Part shown: positions 29,940-40,780 of the stretch, one piece after another
Layout of the letters: every line of letters begins with the position of its first letter
How positions within the stretch are numbered: position 1 is the stretch's first letter
Source: Arctopsyche grandis
Lineage: Eukaryota; Arthropoda; Insecta; Trichoptera; Hydropsychidae
DNA: 64,000 nucleotides
Assembly (NCBI RefSeq): GCF_051622035.1
Contig: NC_135356.1
Coordinates: 32,098,109-32,162,108 of the forward strand
Reading direction: 5' to 3'
Program-made: the position numbers and the translations under genes
Notes under the pieces: model-generated
Told to the model about the DNA's origin: nothing
What the model saw: the letters and a program-made list of their open reading frames with translations, nothing else
Databases searched by the model: none

Positions 29940-31525
29940 AACATTTTCTTAGGAACTAAAGACAGCCACCACACTACAGTACACTTCGGCAAACGAACTC
30001 TTCGGTCCGCCGACGGATCACGAGAAGCTGTCTGATGGCAGTTCCCGGAGCGGTTGGTGGTTGGGACTGAGCCCAGTTCCCCACTAACAACCCAGCCGAA
30101 CGAAGTGTTCAACAGGTGAATGGTAGAGCCCCGTTCGCTGGCGAGTGATGGAGGAATTGAAATGTTCCTCCTACCGTTTGTGAGGGACTGATGGAATGCC
30201 AAGCATCCGAGGACCATGTCGATTGCACCCGGGGAATCAAATGTGGGGTCAGCAAGGTAAATGCGCTGTGGCAACCCCAACCGTAATTCCGACACGTCTC
30301 TGGATGGAACTTTGTTCATGATCTTGGGGATTACTAAGAATTCCATCTCCTTTATTTTGGCATGGCTCCTCGACCCCCGAGGAGCAACGTGCAGGACTAC
30401 GCCCTGGGAGATTGGCGTTTCCTGACAGCCTACCCCGACCATGCTTGCATTCAATGCATGTGGTTGGACATTAGAGATGATGTTGAGTTCCGACCCACTG
30501 TCGAGCAGTGCTCGACATTTATTCCAACGCCCATCGCTCCCACGGGCAGACAGCACCACTGTGGATAACAGAACGGTGCGAGGGGCTGTTGCTGCCCTGG
30601 TGGTTGAATGCAGGGAATGAAGGCTAGACGCGTGTGGCGCTTCATTAGCGAAACTTGCTTCCTTTGGGATATGAGCGGCGTCTAGGTACCTGGAAGTGCT
30701 ATGGGACTCAGCGTGCAGCAGTGTGTGGTGTGCTTTGCGACAGTGGGAGCAACGCGTTTGTGTGCTTTGTGGCCAGGACGCAGACAGTTAATGCAGAGAT
30801 TTAGCTTCTTCGCAAGGCTGGTTCGCTCTGGTAAGGCCAGTTTCCGGAACGATGAGCATGAGTGGAGCAAGTGGTCACCCCGACCCTTAGGGCAGGAAGC
30901 TACCTCGACTCTCGAGTGGTAAACGGAAGCCTTGGTAGTTACATTCGTGCAGGGGCGCGGCGCGTGCATCCTCTGGATGGACTCACCGTTCATTTGCACC
31001 TGGTACTGAAACTTAAGGAAACTTAAAAATTTGTCGAAGGTCCAGTCCTCGTGCTTCACCGACTGCGTCCCATTGCCGGGCCGTGTACCGGTCCAGCTTG
31101 GAAGACAGGGAATCACGATGCCCATGGAACCGAGGGTGCGGACATGCATGGTGATGTCATCAACCAGCCGCCGCAACCCTTGACCGACGTCACGGCCCAC
31201 AGGCTCAGCGTTGAGCAGTGCCTGCACGTGTCTCTGGACCAACAACCTTTTATTATTGTACCGGTCCTCGAAAATGGACCAAGCGGTGGTGAAGGCTCAG
31301 TTGGTCGGTGGCGAGTTGGTCAACCGTGAGACGGACGATTTGATCGACCGGCACTAACTGATTTGGAGGGGGGGGGGGGGTTCCTCCCGACGAGAGGACG
31401 GCTGGAGGTATAGCTCCATACAACCGCACGGGTCCCCTGGTTGCGGATATGGGAATGACTCCCGTAGTCAAGCCAAGCCGCGGACGACTTGACGTAGTCA
31501 AGCCAAGCCGCGTAGCCAAAATCAA
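29940..31525 (-). pseudogene. BEL/Pao retrotransposon gag-protease fragment
   Basis: Minus-strand fragment in three broken frames. About 31525-31250 is the proline-rich gag N-terminus; 31245-30682 covers the gag core and a zinc knuckle (CINCLRPGHKAHK); 30559-29940 has the retropepsin-like domain with ALLDSGSELNIIS, the DSG catalytic motif of BEL/Pao proteases, followed by AIDMVLGCLAF and the FGWVVSGE segment. No reverse transcriptase, RNase H, integrase or LTR follows; the fragment stops near 29940, about 150 bp from the palindrome breakpoint. A G14 run lies at about 31366-31381. It differs from the plus-strand BEL/Pao element next door, so it is another subfamily. Confidence 0.8.
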
Positions 31526-31529
31526 GCCG

Positions 31530-32200
31530 CGGACGACTGGGTGGGCAGCCCTAGTCGATTTAACGATTTATGCACCGCACCGAATGCGTATGAAGTGACG
31601 TCACAAGCGATGGTGTTACCCTGTGTAGCAAGTCGGGGAGTCACCCTTTCCCAACCCAACGTTTCTCGTTTCCCGACTAAAAAAACTAATATTAAACAAA
31701 CTAAATCTTAATAAATTCCTCCATAAGAAAATACATATCAAATTATATTCTTCATTTGGTGTCACCCCCCTCCCCACAGGATGGTGACACCCTGGTGCGG
31801 TCTGCAACTTCCCCCATGCGATGTCACTGCTCCATATTGGAATATACACTGGAACTGGAATATATTGGAATACACCATATTTATATCAGGAATATCAGCA
31901 GCCTTGAGCTCCATGTGCAAATAATGTTTTCTTAAAATATCGTAGAAGGCTTTCGCCTTCATTCGGTATCCGACAGAAAGTATGCGAATGATGGTTGAAA
32001 ATATCTGAATCAAATCAGTCTGAATTGAATATTCAAGCTCACACCATCTCGTGGTCTTCATAGAAGAGATTTGTTACAAATTAGACGATTTTCAATTTTT
32101 CATTAATTATTCTGAGGAGCTTTATCATGTTTTATGGAGCTGAGGAGAAAGAGAAGCTTCTTCATTTTTATACAGGGTGCTTTTAGAGGTCATTACACTT
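31530..32200. other. Unclassified repeat-like stretch
   Basis: Includes GATGGTGTTACCCTGTGTAG (31610) and GGATGGTGACACCCTGGTGC (31782), short related words around an AT-rich segment, and CACTCCATATTGGAATATA repeats near 31840. It looks like the end of a DNA transposon but no boundary or duplication could be fixed. No gene seen. Confidence 0.35.
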
Positions 32201-32202
32201 AC

Positions 32203-32437
32203 TGTTCCGACTTTATATATCGATGTGTGGCACACAGTCTCATTAACTAATTTGTCGATTGGCGTCACTGATAAATCGTAGCGGAAGCGACTCAACCGGG
32301 CAACCGGTCAGGTAGTCGACATAGGGCGAGCGCTCGAGAACGTCGTGTGTCTCGAACGCTTTGCTGATCCAAATTCCACATGTATAATTTTACATATCAA
32401 TAAACTACATCTAAACCATTATCGAAGTCTTTTCCAT
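32203..32437 (+). repeat. BEL/Pao 5' LTR
   Basis: About 235 bp. Begins TGTTCCGACT, contains GAACGCTTTGCTGATCCAAATT and a CATATCAATAAACTAC polyadenylation-type region near the end. It aligns with 38876-39089. The last bases (TTCCATGATGG) diverge from the 3' LTR (TTCCAACA), so its exact end is uncertain. Confidence 0.75.
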
Positions 32438-33019
32438 GATGGTCATTTCAAACCGGACACCAGTAACCTAAGCCACAAAACCAAAACGGACAAACCAAAA
32501 GGATAAACGTGGTCGAGAAAAAATGGATGTCAATTATTAAGAAATCGGTATCGTTCCTTTTATACTATCCCTATCATTCCAATACTAATAATATGTTTGC
32601 TTCTATTTCAGCAATAAATCGATTGATATACAGATGTACATGTAACCGCGTGGTTGGAGACGCAAAATTAGATACATAAAAACATAACCTACAAAAGCGC
32701 ATGGGACACAGAAGTAATCCGAAATTATCAGAACGATCAGATAAACGGCAAAAAATATATCAAGTAAGTAAATGTATTTAATCACAGGCCATCTTTTAAA
32801 AGGACAATCATGTAAGTAGGACAGTTTTAAAAAAATATATATTCACGTAATCGTATATAATAATATCGCGCACACGAAGGAATGTTTCATCGGTCGCATC
32901 GAATTTCTTATTAAAAGTGTAAAATCAATAGATGTAGTGTAAAATCAGGAAAGCACGTGTCGAATTTAAACTGCGACAATAAGTCACAGTTAGCCCCCCC
33001 CCCCCCTCCACAATAAATG

Positions 33020-33270
33020 TGGAAGTTATTCGTTCCATAATGTGTGATGGAACAGTTTGTGATAACAAATCACAAGACACGGTGTTTAACACAGTGTTGT
33101 TTTACTTGTAGCCCGAAGGTGGCTTAAATCAAGTACATACCAATTCGGTATATTTCTTCGTTCCATAATGTGTGCTGGAACAGTTTGTGATAACAAATCA
33201 CAAGACACAGTGTTTAAAACAGTGTTGTTTCACTTGTAGCCAAAGGTGGCATAAAACAAATACCCACCAA
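33020..33270 (+). repeat. Two tandem 120-bp repeats in the BEL/Pao leader
   Basis: TTCGTTCCATAATGTGTG at about 33028 recurs at about 33151, followed in both by GGAACAGTTTGTGATAACAA and CAGTGTTGTTT. A third, shorter relative begins near 33292 (AAAATGTGTTGGATAGAA). They precede the gag start at 33456 and may be packaging or translation-related leader repeats; the role is not shown by sequence. A C14 run lies just upstream at 32995-33006. Confidence 0.75.
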
Positions 33271-33455
33271 GTAGGTGTTGTTATTTTCTTCCAAAATGTG
33301 TTGGATAGAATCTGGTGATAATAGTTAAAGTAGAATATAGAGATTCACTGTTAATTATTGAATATTGTTACCACATCTCTACTAATAGTTCAATTGACGG
33401 CTACAGTAGAGGATAACTTTTTTATGAGACGAAATAGTGCAACTTTTTGAAACAA

Positions 33456-34638
33456 ATGTCAAGTTCTGAAAACGAGGAAATAGAAGTTTCAACTTCCAAG
33501 TCGCGTAAGACTCGAAGTCCAACTAGGAACTTAGAATTTATTAGAGGCAGGTCAAGCTCTAGAGTACATCAGACTCGAGGTCATACTCAATTGATAAAAA
33601 CATTAGCGAAAGAAAATAAAGTAGAAGTTACAATGGCGTCAATAGAATTAAGGTATTCGGGCGCGTTACAAAGACTAAAAAGGAAAATAGAAAGAACCTC
33701 CGAAATAAATGAAGGACAGTATCAATTCATTAAAAAAGCATACGACTATTTCCAAAAACTCCATTATGAGTATTTAGATAACCTCACAGATATAGAGCAG
33801 GCGGATCTAATAGACGAAGAGTACGACATGATTTCAATGACAGTTCAAAATCTTAAGGCGACATTAGATAGACAATCCATTCAAGATAGTAAACTAAATG
33901 TAGAGCAAGCAACAATTCAATTTGCTAGAGATAAACTACCAACGTTAACTATTCCTACATTTCAGGGAGATCCATCCGAATGGAAATAAAATAGGAAATA
34001 AACCTGAATATTCTAATATCACTAAATTACTATATTTGCATCAATCATTACTCGGTCCCGCTTTAGCAGCTGTATCAGGGTTAGATATTAGCTCAGACAA
34101 TTATGAAATAACGTGGAGTATTTTAGATAAGCAATACAATTTACCAAGATTTAATCTCACTAATTAAACTAGGATCAACTCACTTTGTGATCTAAAATTA
34201 ATCACAAGGGAATCATATATCGAATTGAGAGATCTATTGAATAAGGTAACGGTATGTATTAAAAACATTGAATCATTGGGTTACGCGAGAGAAATTTTAG
34301 ATCCATGGGTAAAATGTCTAGTTCTAAGGAAATTACCCTTTAGTTTATTAAAGGACTGGGAAACATCTCTAGTTGACAGAGAAATGCCACCGTACGAAAA
34401 GTTAGAGACATTCCTGCAGAATAGATGTAACGTATTACAATCTACTGCATCTGTAACTACGGTGAAAGAATTCCCTCATAACCGTCAACGAATCAGGAGA
34501 ACTCATGTCGCGAACAAAAACCCATCAAGCAGGGTAAACTCATGTGCGTTTTGTCGAAACAATCATTTCATAGGTAAATGCGATAAATTCAAAGCAAAAT
34601 CCAGTTCGGAAAGAAATGAATTCGTTAAATCTACATAA
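33456..34638 (+). pseudogene. BEL/Pao gag remnant
   Basis: An open frame from about 33456 (MSSSENEEIEVSTSKSRK) to a stop at 33989 covers the basic N-terminus, a helical middle (RYSGALQRLKRKIERTSEIN) and LPTLTIPTFQGDPSEW, the usual start of the DUF1759 gag domain. After a stop and deletion the domain continues at 34000-34620 in another frame, with a further stop at 34165, as LRDLLNKVTVCIKNIESLGY and SCAFCRNNHFIGKC. The gag would coat retrotransposon RNA. At least two lesions. Confidence 0.8.
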
Positions 34639-35860
34639 TACCATGTGTTTTAAATGTTTAAATTCAACTCATAAGATAACAAATTGTAGGTCTAACTTTA
34701 ATTGCTTAAGGTACAAACAAAACCATCATACTTTTTTGCATCAGGACGATATATCTAGTTCAAATAATACGGAAAGGAAATCAATTAATGCTCATTCTAC
34801 TCATTTCTCTCAAAGGGAGATCATTTTACCCACGGTACAAGTAGACATTATAACGTCCAACGGAACGGTCGTTAAGGGCCGTACATTATTAGATTCCGGC
34901 TCACAAGTCAACTATGTTACCACATCTTTCGCTAAGAAGAATAATTTCAAATTAGAAAAAATCTCTCAAAAAATTGTAGGTATCGCTAATCAAGAAAGTA
35001 GCATTCGTCACATCACCAAAATGACCATAAGGTCTTCAACCACTAATTACTCAACCAAGGTGTTGTGTTTGGTATTACCGGAAATCACCGGAGACATTCC
35101 AATTGTGAAACTGGATCAACAGTTGATTTCGATTCCAGCGGGAATGAGTTTATCAGATCCCCTTTGGAATAAACCGACGCCAATCGACTTATTGCTCGGC
35201 GCCGAAATTTGTGTTCATGCTATGAAAGCAGGAACCATCCAGTTAGGAAAGGGTATGCCTATTTTAAAGGATACCGAATTCGGATGGACAATCGTAGGTT
35301 CATATCCCGAAATAAATAAAGCTCCAGAGAAGAGCCACATAGGCTTAAGTCAATTAGACAGTCATATTCAAAACTTTTGGATGATAGAACAAGTTCCTAT
35401 TGTGAAACATCAATCTCTTGAGGAGAAAAGATGTGAGGAACATTTCAAAGTACGCACATCACGAGACAAGAACGGTAGATTCTGTGTAGCTTTACCATTC
35501 AAAAATTCCCCGGTAGTACTAGGAAGTTCATTACATCTCGCGGAAAAGAGACACAAGGTATTGGAAAGACGTTTTCTAACTAATAATAATTTAAAAACGG
35601 AATACAATAAAGTATTAGAGGAGTATGTAGAATTAGGACATATGTCAGAGTGTGAACCACCGGAGGCACATGAGGTTCATTGTTATTCACCTCATCACGT
35701 CGTGGTTAAGGAGTCTAGCCTTACCACTAAATATCGTGTAGTTTTTGATGCGTCCGCAAAGACAACGTCCAACATCTCACTAAATAATATTTTGATGGTG
35801 GGACCTAGTGTCCAATCAATTCAGTTTAAGGTTAAGTTTATTTTTATTAAAACTCATTGA
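34616..35860 (+). pseudogene. BEL/Pao zinc knuckle, protease and truncated RT
   Basis: Open frame of 414 codons. CFKCLNSTHKITNCRSNFNC gives zinc-knuckle cysteines, KGRTLLDSGSQVNYVT the aspartic protease DSG, then DLLLGAEICVHAM and FGWTIVGSYPE as in the BEL/Pao DUF1758 region. The RT linker follows (HHVVVKESSLTTKYRVVFDA, SLNNILMVGPSVQ) and the frame then ends at 35860. The RT fingers-palm with catalytic aspartates should follow; it is absent, and RNase-H-side sequence starts within 20 codons, so most of the RT is deleted. Confidence 0.82.
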
Positions 35861-35861
35861 A

Positions 35862-36250
35862 TTTATTCCTCAGACAATCTTCAAAAAATGGAAAGAGTGT
35901 CAATTATCCAATACAGTCATGAAACTTTATAAAATTCCTAGATTGATAATACTAAATAGCGCCATTAATATACAAGTACATGGATTTTGTGACGCATCCG
36001 AGAAAGCTTATGGTGCTTGTATTTATGTAAAATGTACTGATCAATTAGGAAATTCCAAATGTCATCTTGTTTGTTCTCATTCGAGAGTCGCTCCGCTCAG
36101 TTTTAACCATTCCGCGTTTAGAGCTGTGCTCCACTATGTTATTATCAAAGTTAATGAAGTCAACAGTTGACCAATTAACAATTCACATTAATGACAAATA
36201 TTATTGGACTGATTCTACAGTCGCATTGCATTGTAGAAATTAGATGAATC
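35862..36250 (+). pseudogene. BEL/Pao RNase-H-side remnant
   Basis: Contains FCDASEKAYGACIYVKC, the characteristic start of the BEL/Pao RNase-H-like region, and in another frame YYWTDSTVALHC, its second acidic motif. Frame is lost near 36165 and a small tandem duplication (TTAGATGAATCACG twice, 36241 and 36270) marks another lesion. Confidence 0.7.
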
Positions 36251-36263
36251 ACGCCCTAGTTGG

Positions 36264-37847
36264 TTGAAATTAGATGAATCACGATGGCCTCGAAGACCTC
36301 CGGAGATCACAATAGATCTTCCAGAAAGAATGGTGGTCACTAACGCTACCCTTGTGAGGGAGAATGATTGGATAGATAAATATTCTCATCTTCCAAGACT
36401 CCTTCGAGTGTTATCATATGTTCGCCGGCCACTAAGGAACAAACAATTAAACGTTAGAGAAACTAACGAACCGTCCGCTTTAGAATTAAAAGATGCTTTA
36501 AATAATTTGATAAGGTTATCGCAAATGGAATCATTTCCATTGGAATATCGTTTGCTAAGTAAGGGACATCCAATTCCCAGTAGCAGTAAATTGGCTAAAT
36601 TGTCCCCTGTATTCCATGAGAATTTAATTTGTGTTGGAAGTAGACTTCTTCTGGGAACAACCCTATCAACGTCACCCATTATATTGTCAAATAAGCATAA
36701 ACTTACACACATGATTGTCCGAGATGTGCACCTGAAGTATATTCACCTAGGTACTCAAGCCTTACTGTCGTTATTGCGACAGACCTATTGGCCATTAGCC
36801 GGACATAATACTGTTAAAGGAGTAGTACGTTCATGTGTCATTTGTTTTAGAAATAAACCATTGTCACATAATAGATTAATGGGATTACTCCCGCTTGAAC
36901 GTACATACCACTGCAAATTTTCCTTTCAGTCATGTGGGGATAGACTTCGCAGGACCTTTTCCTGTGAAGAGTGGTTGCAATAAGAATTCTAAGATAATTA
37001 AGGGTTACGTTTGTGTCTTTGTGTGTTTTTCCAGTAAAGCAGCCCACTTGGAACTTGTCGGAGACTTAACGAGTTCAAATTTCTTAAATCGTAGCCAGAC
37101 GTGGCAGGCCACGATATATTCCGACAATGCTACTAATTTTGTGGGTGCAAGTTGTGAACTCGTTAATTTAGTAAAATTAATTTATGAACGTCCTCATGAG
37201 GAGAAGCTAGTACGGTATGTAGCCTCCAAAGGAATTCGTTGGAAGTTTAACCCGCCATGGGCGCCTCACATGGGAGGGCTGTGGGAAGCAGCGGTTAAAT
37301 CCATGAAAATTCATTTAAACAAGGTGTTAAAGGCCACCACCTTAAATTTCGAATCATTCTGTACAGTATTGACTCAAATAGAAGCTTGCATGAATTCCCG
37401 TCCTCTTAGTCCCATGTCATCAGATCCACTAGACCTTTTACCCCTCACACCAGGACATTTCTTAATTGGCAGATCCTTACTGGCTCTTCCAATGGAGGTT
37501 AAATATAACACTAATGTCCATGCCAATCTGCTTCAGATACAATTGACCACAGCAGAATTTTGGAAACGTTGGTCGGCGGAATATTTACATTCTTTGCAGT
37601 TACGACACAAATGGAAGAAGGACCAAGCAACAATCTGAGTGTGGGTCAAATGGTCCTGTTAAAGGAAGAACACATGCTGCCAACCCGATGGATCCTGGGT
37701 CGAGTCACTAAATTGTATCCCGGACCAGATGGCAGAGTTCCAGTCGTCGACGTCTTTACTGCCAACGGAGAGTTTCGTCGGTCCAGTCATCTAGTGGCGC
37801 CATTGCCGATTCTACCACAGGAACCACTTGACAGGAAGGAAGATTAG
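36264..37847 (+). pseudogene. BEL/Pao integrase and C-terminal domain, frameshifted
   Basis: 36264-36983 ends with the integrase zinc-binding domain: DVHLKYIHLGTQALLSLLRQ (H and H) then CVICFRNKP (C-x2-C). The core resumes in another frame at 36920-37638: GIDFAGPFPVKSG (first catalytic D), IYSDNATNFVGA (second D) and NPPWAPHMGGLWEAAVKSMK (E), so all three DDE residues are still legible. A deletion lies near 37090 (FLNRSQTW). 37640-37847 carries RWILGRVTKLYPGPDGRVPV, the DUF5641-like tail. Integrase inserts the cDNA into the genome; here it is broken in at least three places. Confidence 0.83.
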
Positions 37848-37849
37848 CA

Positions 37850-38875
37850 AGAAGGAGAAACAGCAGCTTCAATTCCGTCAACTTCGGTCGCTTAATCTAA
37901 CCCGAAGACACTACCCCCGACGCATATATTACTTATTAGATTTAATCATAAGTTTAAATCGTTCAATGTTAATAGTATTACTCATTAATTCACTTAAATT
38001 GTGTTGTGTGTATAATTTAAGCTGTTTTCATTTTAACATTCGGCAGTATATATCTCCGAATTCAATCTAATCATTTTGTCTTTATAATATAAGACTTGTC
38101 TCATGTCATCACTCGGCAGTATTTATCTCCGAGTTAAATTTTACTGTTCAAATTCACCAGGTAAATGTTATATTCATGATCTTGTTAGCATTAGTCTCCA
38201 AGCCAACTTAATGGAGCATTTTAAATTATTTCATGTCTACATATTTATAACCTGACGGTAGTCATCCGCAGGTCTTATGTATCTTTATTATGAATACATA
38301 AGTTAACTTTTACTGTTTATATTATCTATGTGAATCATAGAATAAGTAAATACCATAGCACTGAACATCTCAATGTTTAACGTTGAGATATCTATAATCA
38401 TAGCTCACCTTGATTTCCTGTTTGTAGGAATGAATGATTAACGTTCTAATGTACTTTTAATTCAGCAACGTTTGTGTTGCTTATTTATGAAATCAAGTTA
38501 ACTTAGGAGCATTACACTCACTAGTTAATTTTTAGAGAGCTGTAATTAGTCAATATTGTATTATCTAAGTTAACATCAAGATGAGGAATGCTTAAATGTT
38601 TTAAATTATACAGTCCACTCTCTCTTCTTTAAAGTATACTTATCTTGTAATGCTTATTCACAGCTACAAAGGAGATTTCAAAAATTTTAATGTAAATAAA
38701 TATAACACTGAACCAATAAATTGATTATATCCTCACATTGGATGAGGCAAAAGGTTTCATTACTCACCCTCTATTGAATTATTTTAAGAGCTATGATTTG
38801 TTGTAAACGACTCATCAGTGATGCTGTAACTCTGTAGAATAACTGTATTATCAACAGTTCTCCTATGTGGGACTA
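37850..38875. other. BEL/Pao 3' internal region, no gene
   Basis: AT-rich, about 1 kb between the last coding remnant and the 3' LTR. It has a short duplication of CGGCAGTATATATCTCCGA (38041) and CGGCAGTATTTATCTCCGAG (38113) and several AACGTTGAGATATC-like words. I see no coding sequence. Confidence 0.5.
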
Positions 38876-39089
38876 TGTTCCGACTTTATATCGACGTGTG
38901 GAAAACAGTCGTGTTAACTCATTTATCGGTTGGTATCGCTGATGAGCCGGTCTCGGGCAACCACAGTCAGCAGTTGGGCGGCGTACGAGAACCTTGTGTT
39001 CGTCGAACGCTTTGCGGATTCAAATTCCACATGTAAATTTTACATATCAATAAACTTCATCTAAACCATTATCGAAGTCTTTTCCAACA
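38876..39089 (+). repeat. BEL/Pao 3' LTR
   Basis: TGTTCCGACTTTATATCGAC to TCTTTTCCAACA, about 214 bp, pairing with 32203-32437. TG...CA ends are both present here. Confidence 0.8.
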
Positions 39090-39650
39090 TTGATGCAAGA
39101 ATTATACTTGAATTTTTTCGTGACGAGCACACATGTTTAAGGGGTCGAAAAAAATAGTGGAAGAAAAATCGAACAAGGGTAAAGTGCCACTTCCGGTTGA
39201 CGGATGTTTATCAAATTGTATACATAACTTGGTATTAAGCTTAAACTTATAGATATGAAATTTAAGTTCAATAAACTAAAAATTGTCTGAGAAAATATAA
39301 AAAACGTCGATTCTCTAAAGTAAAAGTACTACTTCCGGTACAGGTAAAAATATTTAAAAAAACATAAGGTTCTATTACATGTAAAAAAAATCCAGTCCGA
39401 TTCAGTTGGCAGTTTGGGAGATAATTGAATTCAAATAATTACACCTATAAGGGGAGGTAGCATTTCCGGTCAACTTAAAAATTTGAAAAAAAAATTATCT
39501 CGTGTCGATAAGAATTTCAGTAACCGATACTAAATTTCAGTTCGATAGGACTAACGGTGTTCAAAAAATCCCCAAAATACACAGAAACACAGACACACAC
39601 ATTTTTTCTAGATCACGAAAACGTGATCAGTAGAGACACGTATTTTGGGC
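39090..39650. repeat. Repeat with three spaced TTCCGG motifs
   Basis: ACTTCCGGT-type words at 39189, 39331 and 39462 (spacing 142 and 131 bp) each precede similar AT-rich text with AAAAATT and ATAAACT words, suggesting a degenerate tandem repeat. It ends ACACAGACACACACATTTTT, a palindrome GATCACGAAAACGTGATC (39611-39628) and GTAGAGACACGTATTTTGGG, a phrase also found at 27034 in hAT-3. No coding content. Family not identified. Confidence 0.5.
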
Positions 39651-39658
39651 ATTTTGCT

Positions 39659-39821
39659 TGTTCGAGCCAAAAGCCCACATGGCCGTGTTTTGGGCTCTAA
39701 CGGGCTGCGCGCTCGTCTGCCAGACCAGACGCTCGCGAAAGGCCAACCGAGAAGGTCTTGGTGTGGCTGGTCTACCTTTCCTGACCAGCCCCGCCATAAA
39801 GGGGCAGAGGCGCCGAGAAAA
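39659..39821 (+). mobile_element. Family 2 LTR, damaged copy at the spacer edge
   Basis: TGTTCGAGCCAAAAGCCCAC and the following 160 bp match 40396-40590 with small deletions (the GATGCGCGCCAGCTGTC and CAGCGTACTCATCC segments are absent), then the copy breaks off at GGCGCCGAG. It is preceded by TTGCT (39654-39658), which also follows the intact LTR at 40764-40768. I infer that 39659-40763 is one retroelement with two LTRs. It straddles the palindrome boundary at 39856. Confidence 0.75.
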
Positions 39822-40395
39822 AAAGTGTAGTAGTTTTGGTGGTTATTTGGTGGAAAACTTATTTGTTAACAATTTATATACCTCCCAGGATGAAGATAAG
39901 AACATTTCTTTTAGTGAAAAATTCACATTTTGTATTTGTTGTGTATTCTTGTATAGAATGTTGATGTTTGTTATCATTGTTCGGACCTCAACGTGGACCT
40001 AAATATTGACTACTCGTTCGGAGGAGAATGAGTGTAATTAATTACCATGGAAATCTTTTGTATACGTGTTCAGGATAATCTATCACGGATGCGGAATGTA
40101 CGCATATTTTTTCGATTCACATATTAGCTTTGCAAATAATTCTTTATCGATATATAATACATATTGATATTAAATAAGATATTTAATTGTAACATGTGTT
40201 TGGTTTTAAGTATATGAATAAAATATTTGAATCAATTGGGTTCGCACGCTGTAATGTTGAATTTATTTCGAATATTTTAAATAGATATAGTGTAATAATT
40301 TGACGATGTCCGTCATTAAATTTAAGCAAAGTCCACTATCTGAATCAAATGAATTGTATGTTGAAATCTTTGTTAATATTCCAACCCGGGGAGAT

Positions 40396-40763
40396 TGTTC
40401 GAGCCAAAAGCCCACATGGCCGTGTTTTGGGCTCTTACGGACTGCGCGCTCGTCTGCCGATGCGCGCCAGCTGTCAAACCAGACGCTCGCGAGACGCCAA
40501 CCGAGAAGGTCTTGGTGTGGCTGGTCTACCCTTCCTGACCGGCCAGCGTACTCATCCACAGCCCCGCCATAAAGGGGCAGAGGCGCCGAGCAAAACTCCT
40601 CGGCTCGGCCATTCAACTGTCAATAAACAGGTTAAGCTAAACTGACTTTCTAATTCCCCCACGCCGCACCGTTCCAGAGCGAGCTGATCGAGACGACGAC
40701 GACCACATACACAGTCGCTGGTCATCTACCCACACACACTCAGCCCCCGCAGCTATCGAAACA
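40396..40763 (+). mobile_element. Family 2 LTR, intact copy, right arm
   Basis: Mirror of 28884-29251. In this orientation it reads TGTTCGAGCC to TATCGAAACA and is followed by TTGCT. It is the 3' LTR of the boundary-spanning element. GTTAAGCTAAACTGACTTTC and a CGAGACGACGACGACC stretch lie in its 3' half. Confidence 0.75.
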
Positions 40764-40780
40764 TTGCTATTAATGCTTAA

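Larger units (their letters stand above)
32203..39089 (+). mobile_element. BEL/Pao LTR retrotransposon, internally deleted
   Basis: Bounded by related LTRs at 32203-32437 and 38876-39089, both starting TGTTCCGACTTTATAT and containing CATATCAATAAACT and CCATTATCGAAGTCTTTTCC. The LTRs differ at many positions and by indels, so the insertion is old. No matching 5-bp duplication was found (CTTAC left, TTGAT right). Internal order is gag, zinc knuckles, protease, a stub of reverse transcriptase, RNase H remnant, integrase zinc-binding domain and core, and a C-terminal DUF5641-like domain. Many stops, frame changes and the RT deletion make it immobile. Confidence 0.85.
29792..39855. other. Asymmetric spacer of the inverted repeat (10,064 bp)
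   Basis: Single-copy between the arms. It holds a BEL/Pao fragment on minus, an unclassified repeat, a BEL/Pao element with LTRs on plus, a TTCCGG-motif repeat and a broken family 2 LTR. The spacer itself is not palindromic. A 10 kb unique centre argues against a read-level hairpin artefact. Confidence 0.95.
39659..40763 (+). mobile_element. TTGCT-flanked LTR element spanning the arm/spacer boundary
   Basis: Two same-orientation family 2 LTRs with TG...CA ends flank about 570 bp of non-coding internal sequence; the outermost bases are bordered by the 5-bp repeat TTGCT. The internal part carries no gag-pol, so it is a non-autonomous or heavily deleted element. The left arm retains only its 3' part. 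A 5-bp match can arise by chance about once in a thousand, but its position exactly at both LTR edges makes that unlikely. Confidence 0.65.
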
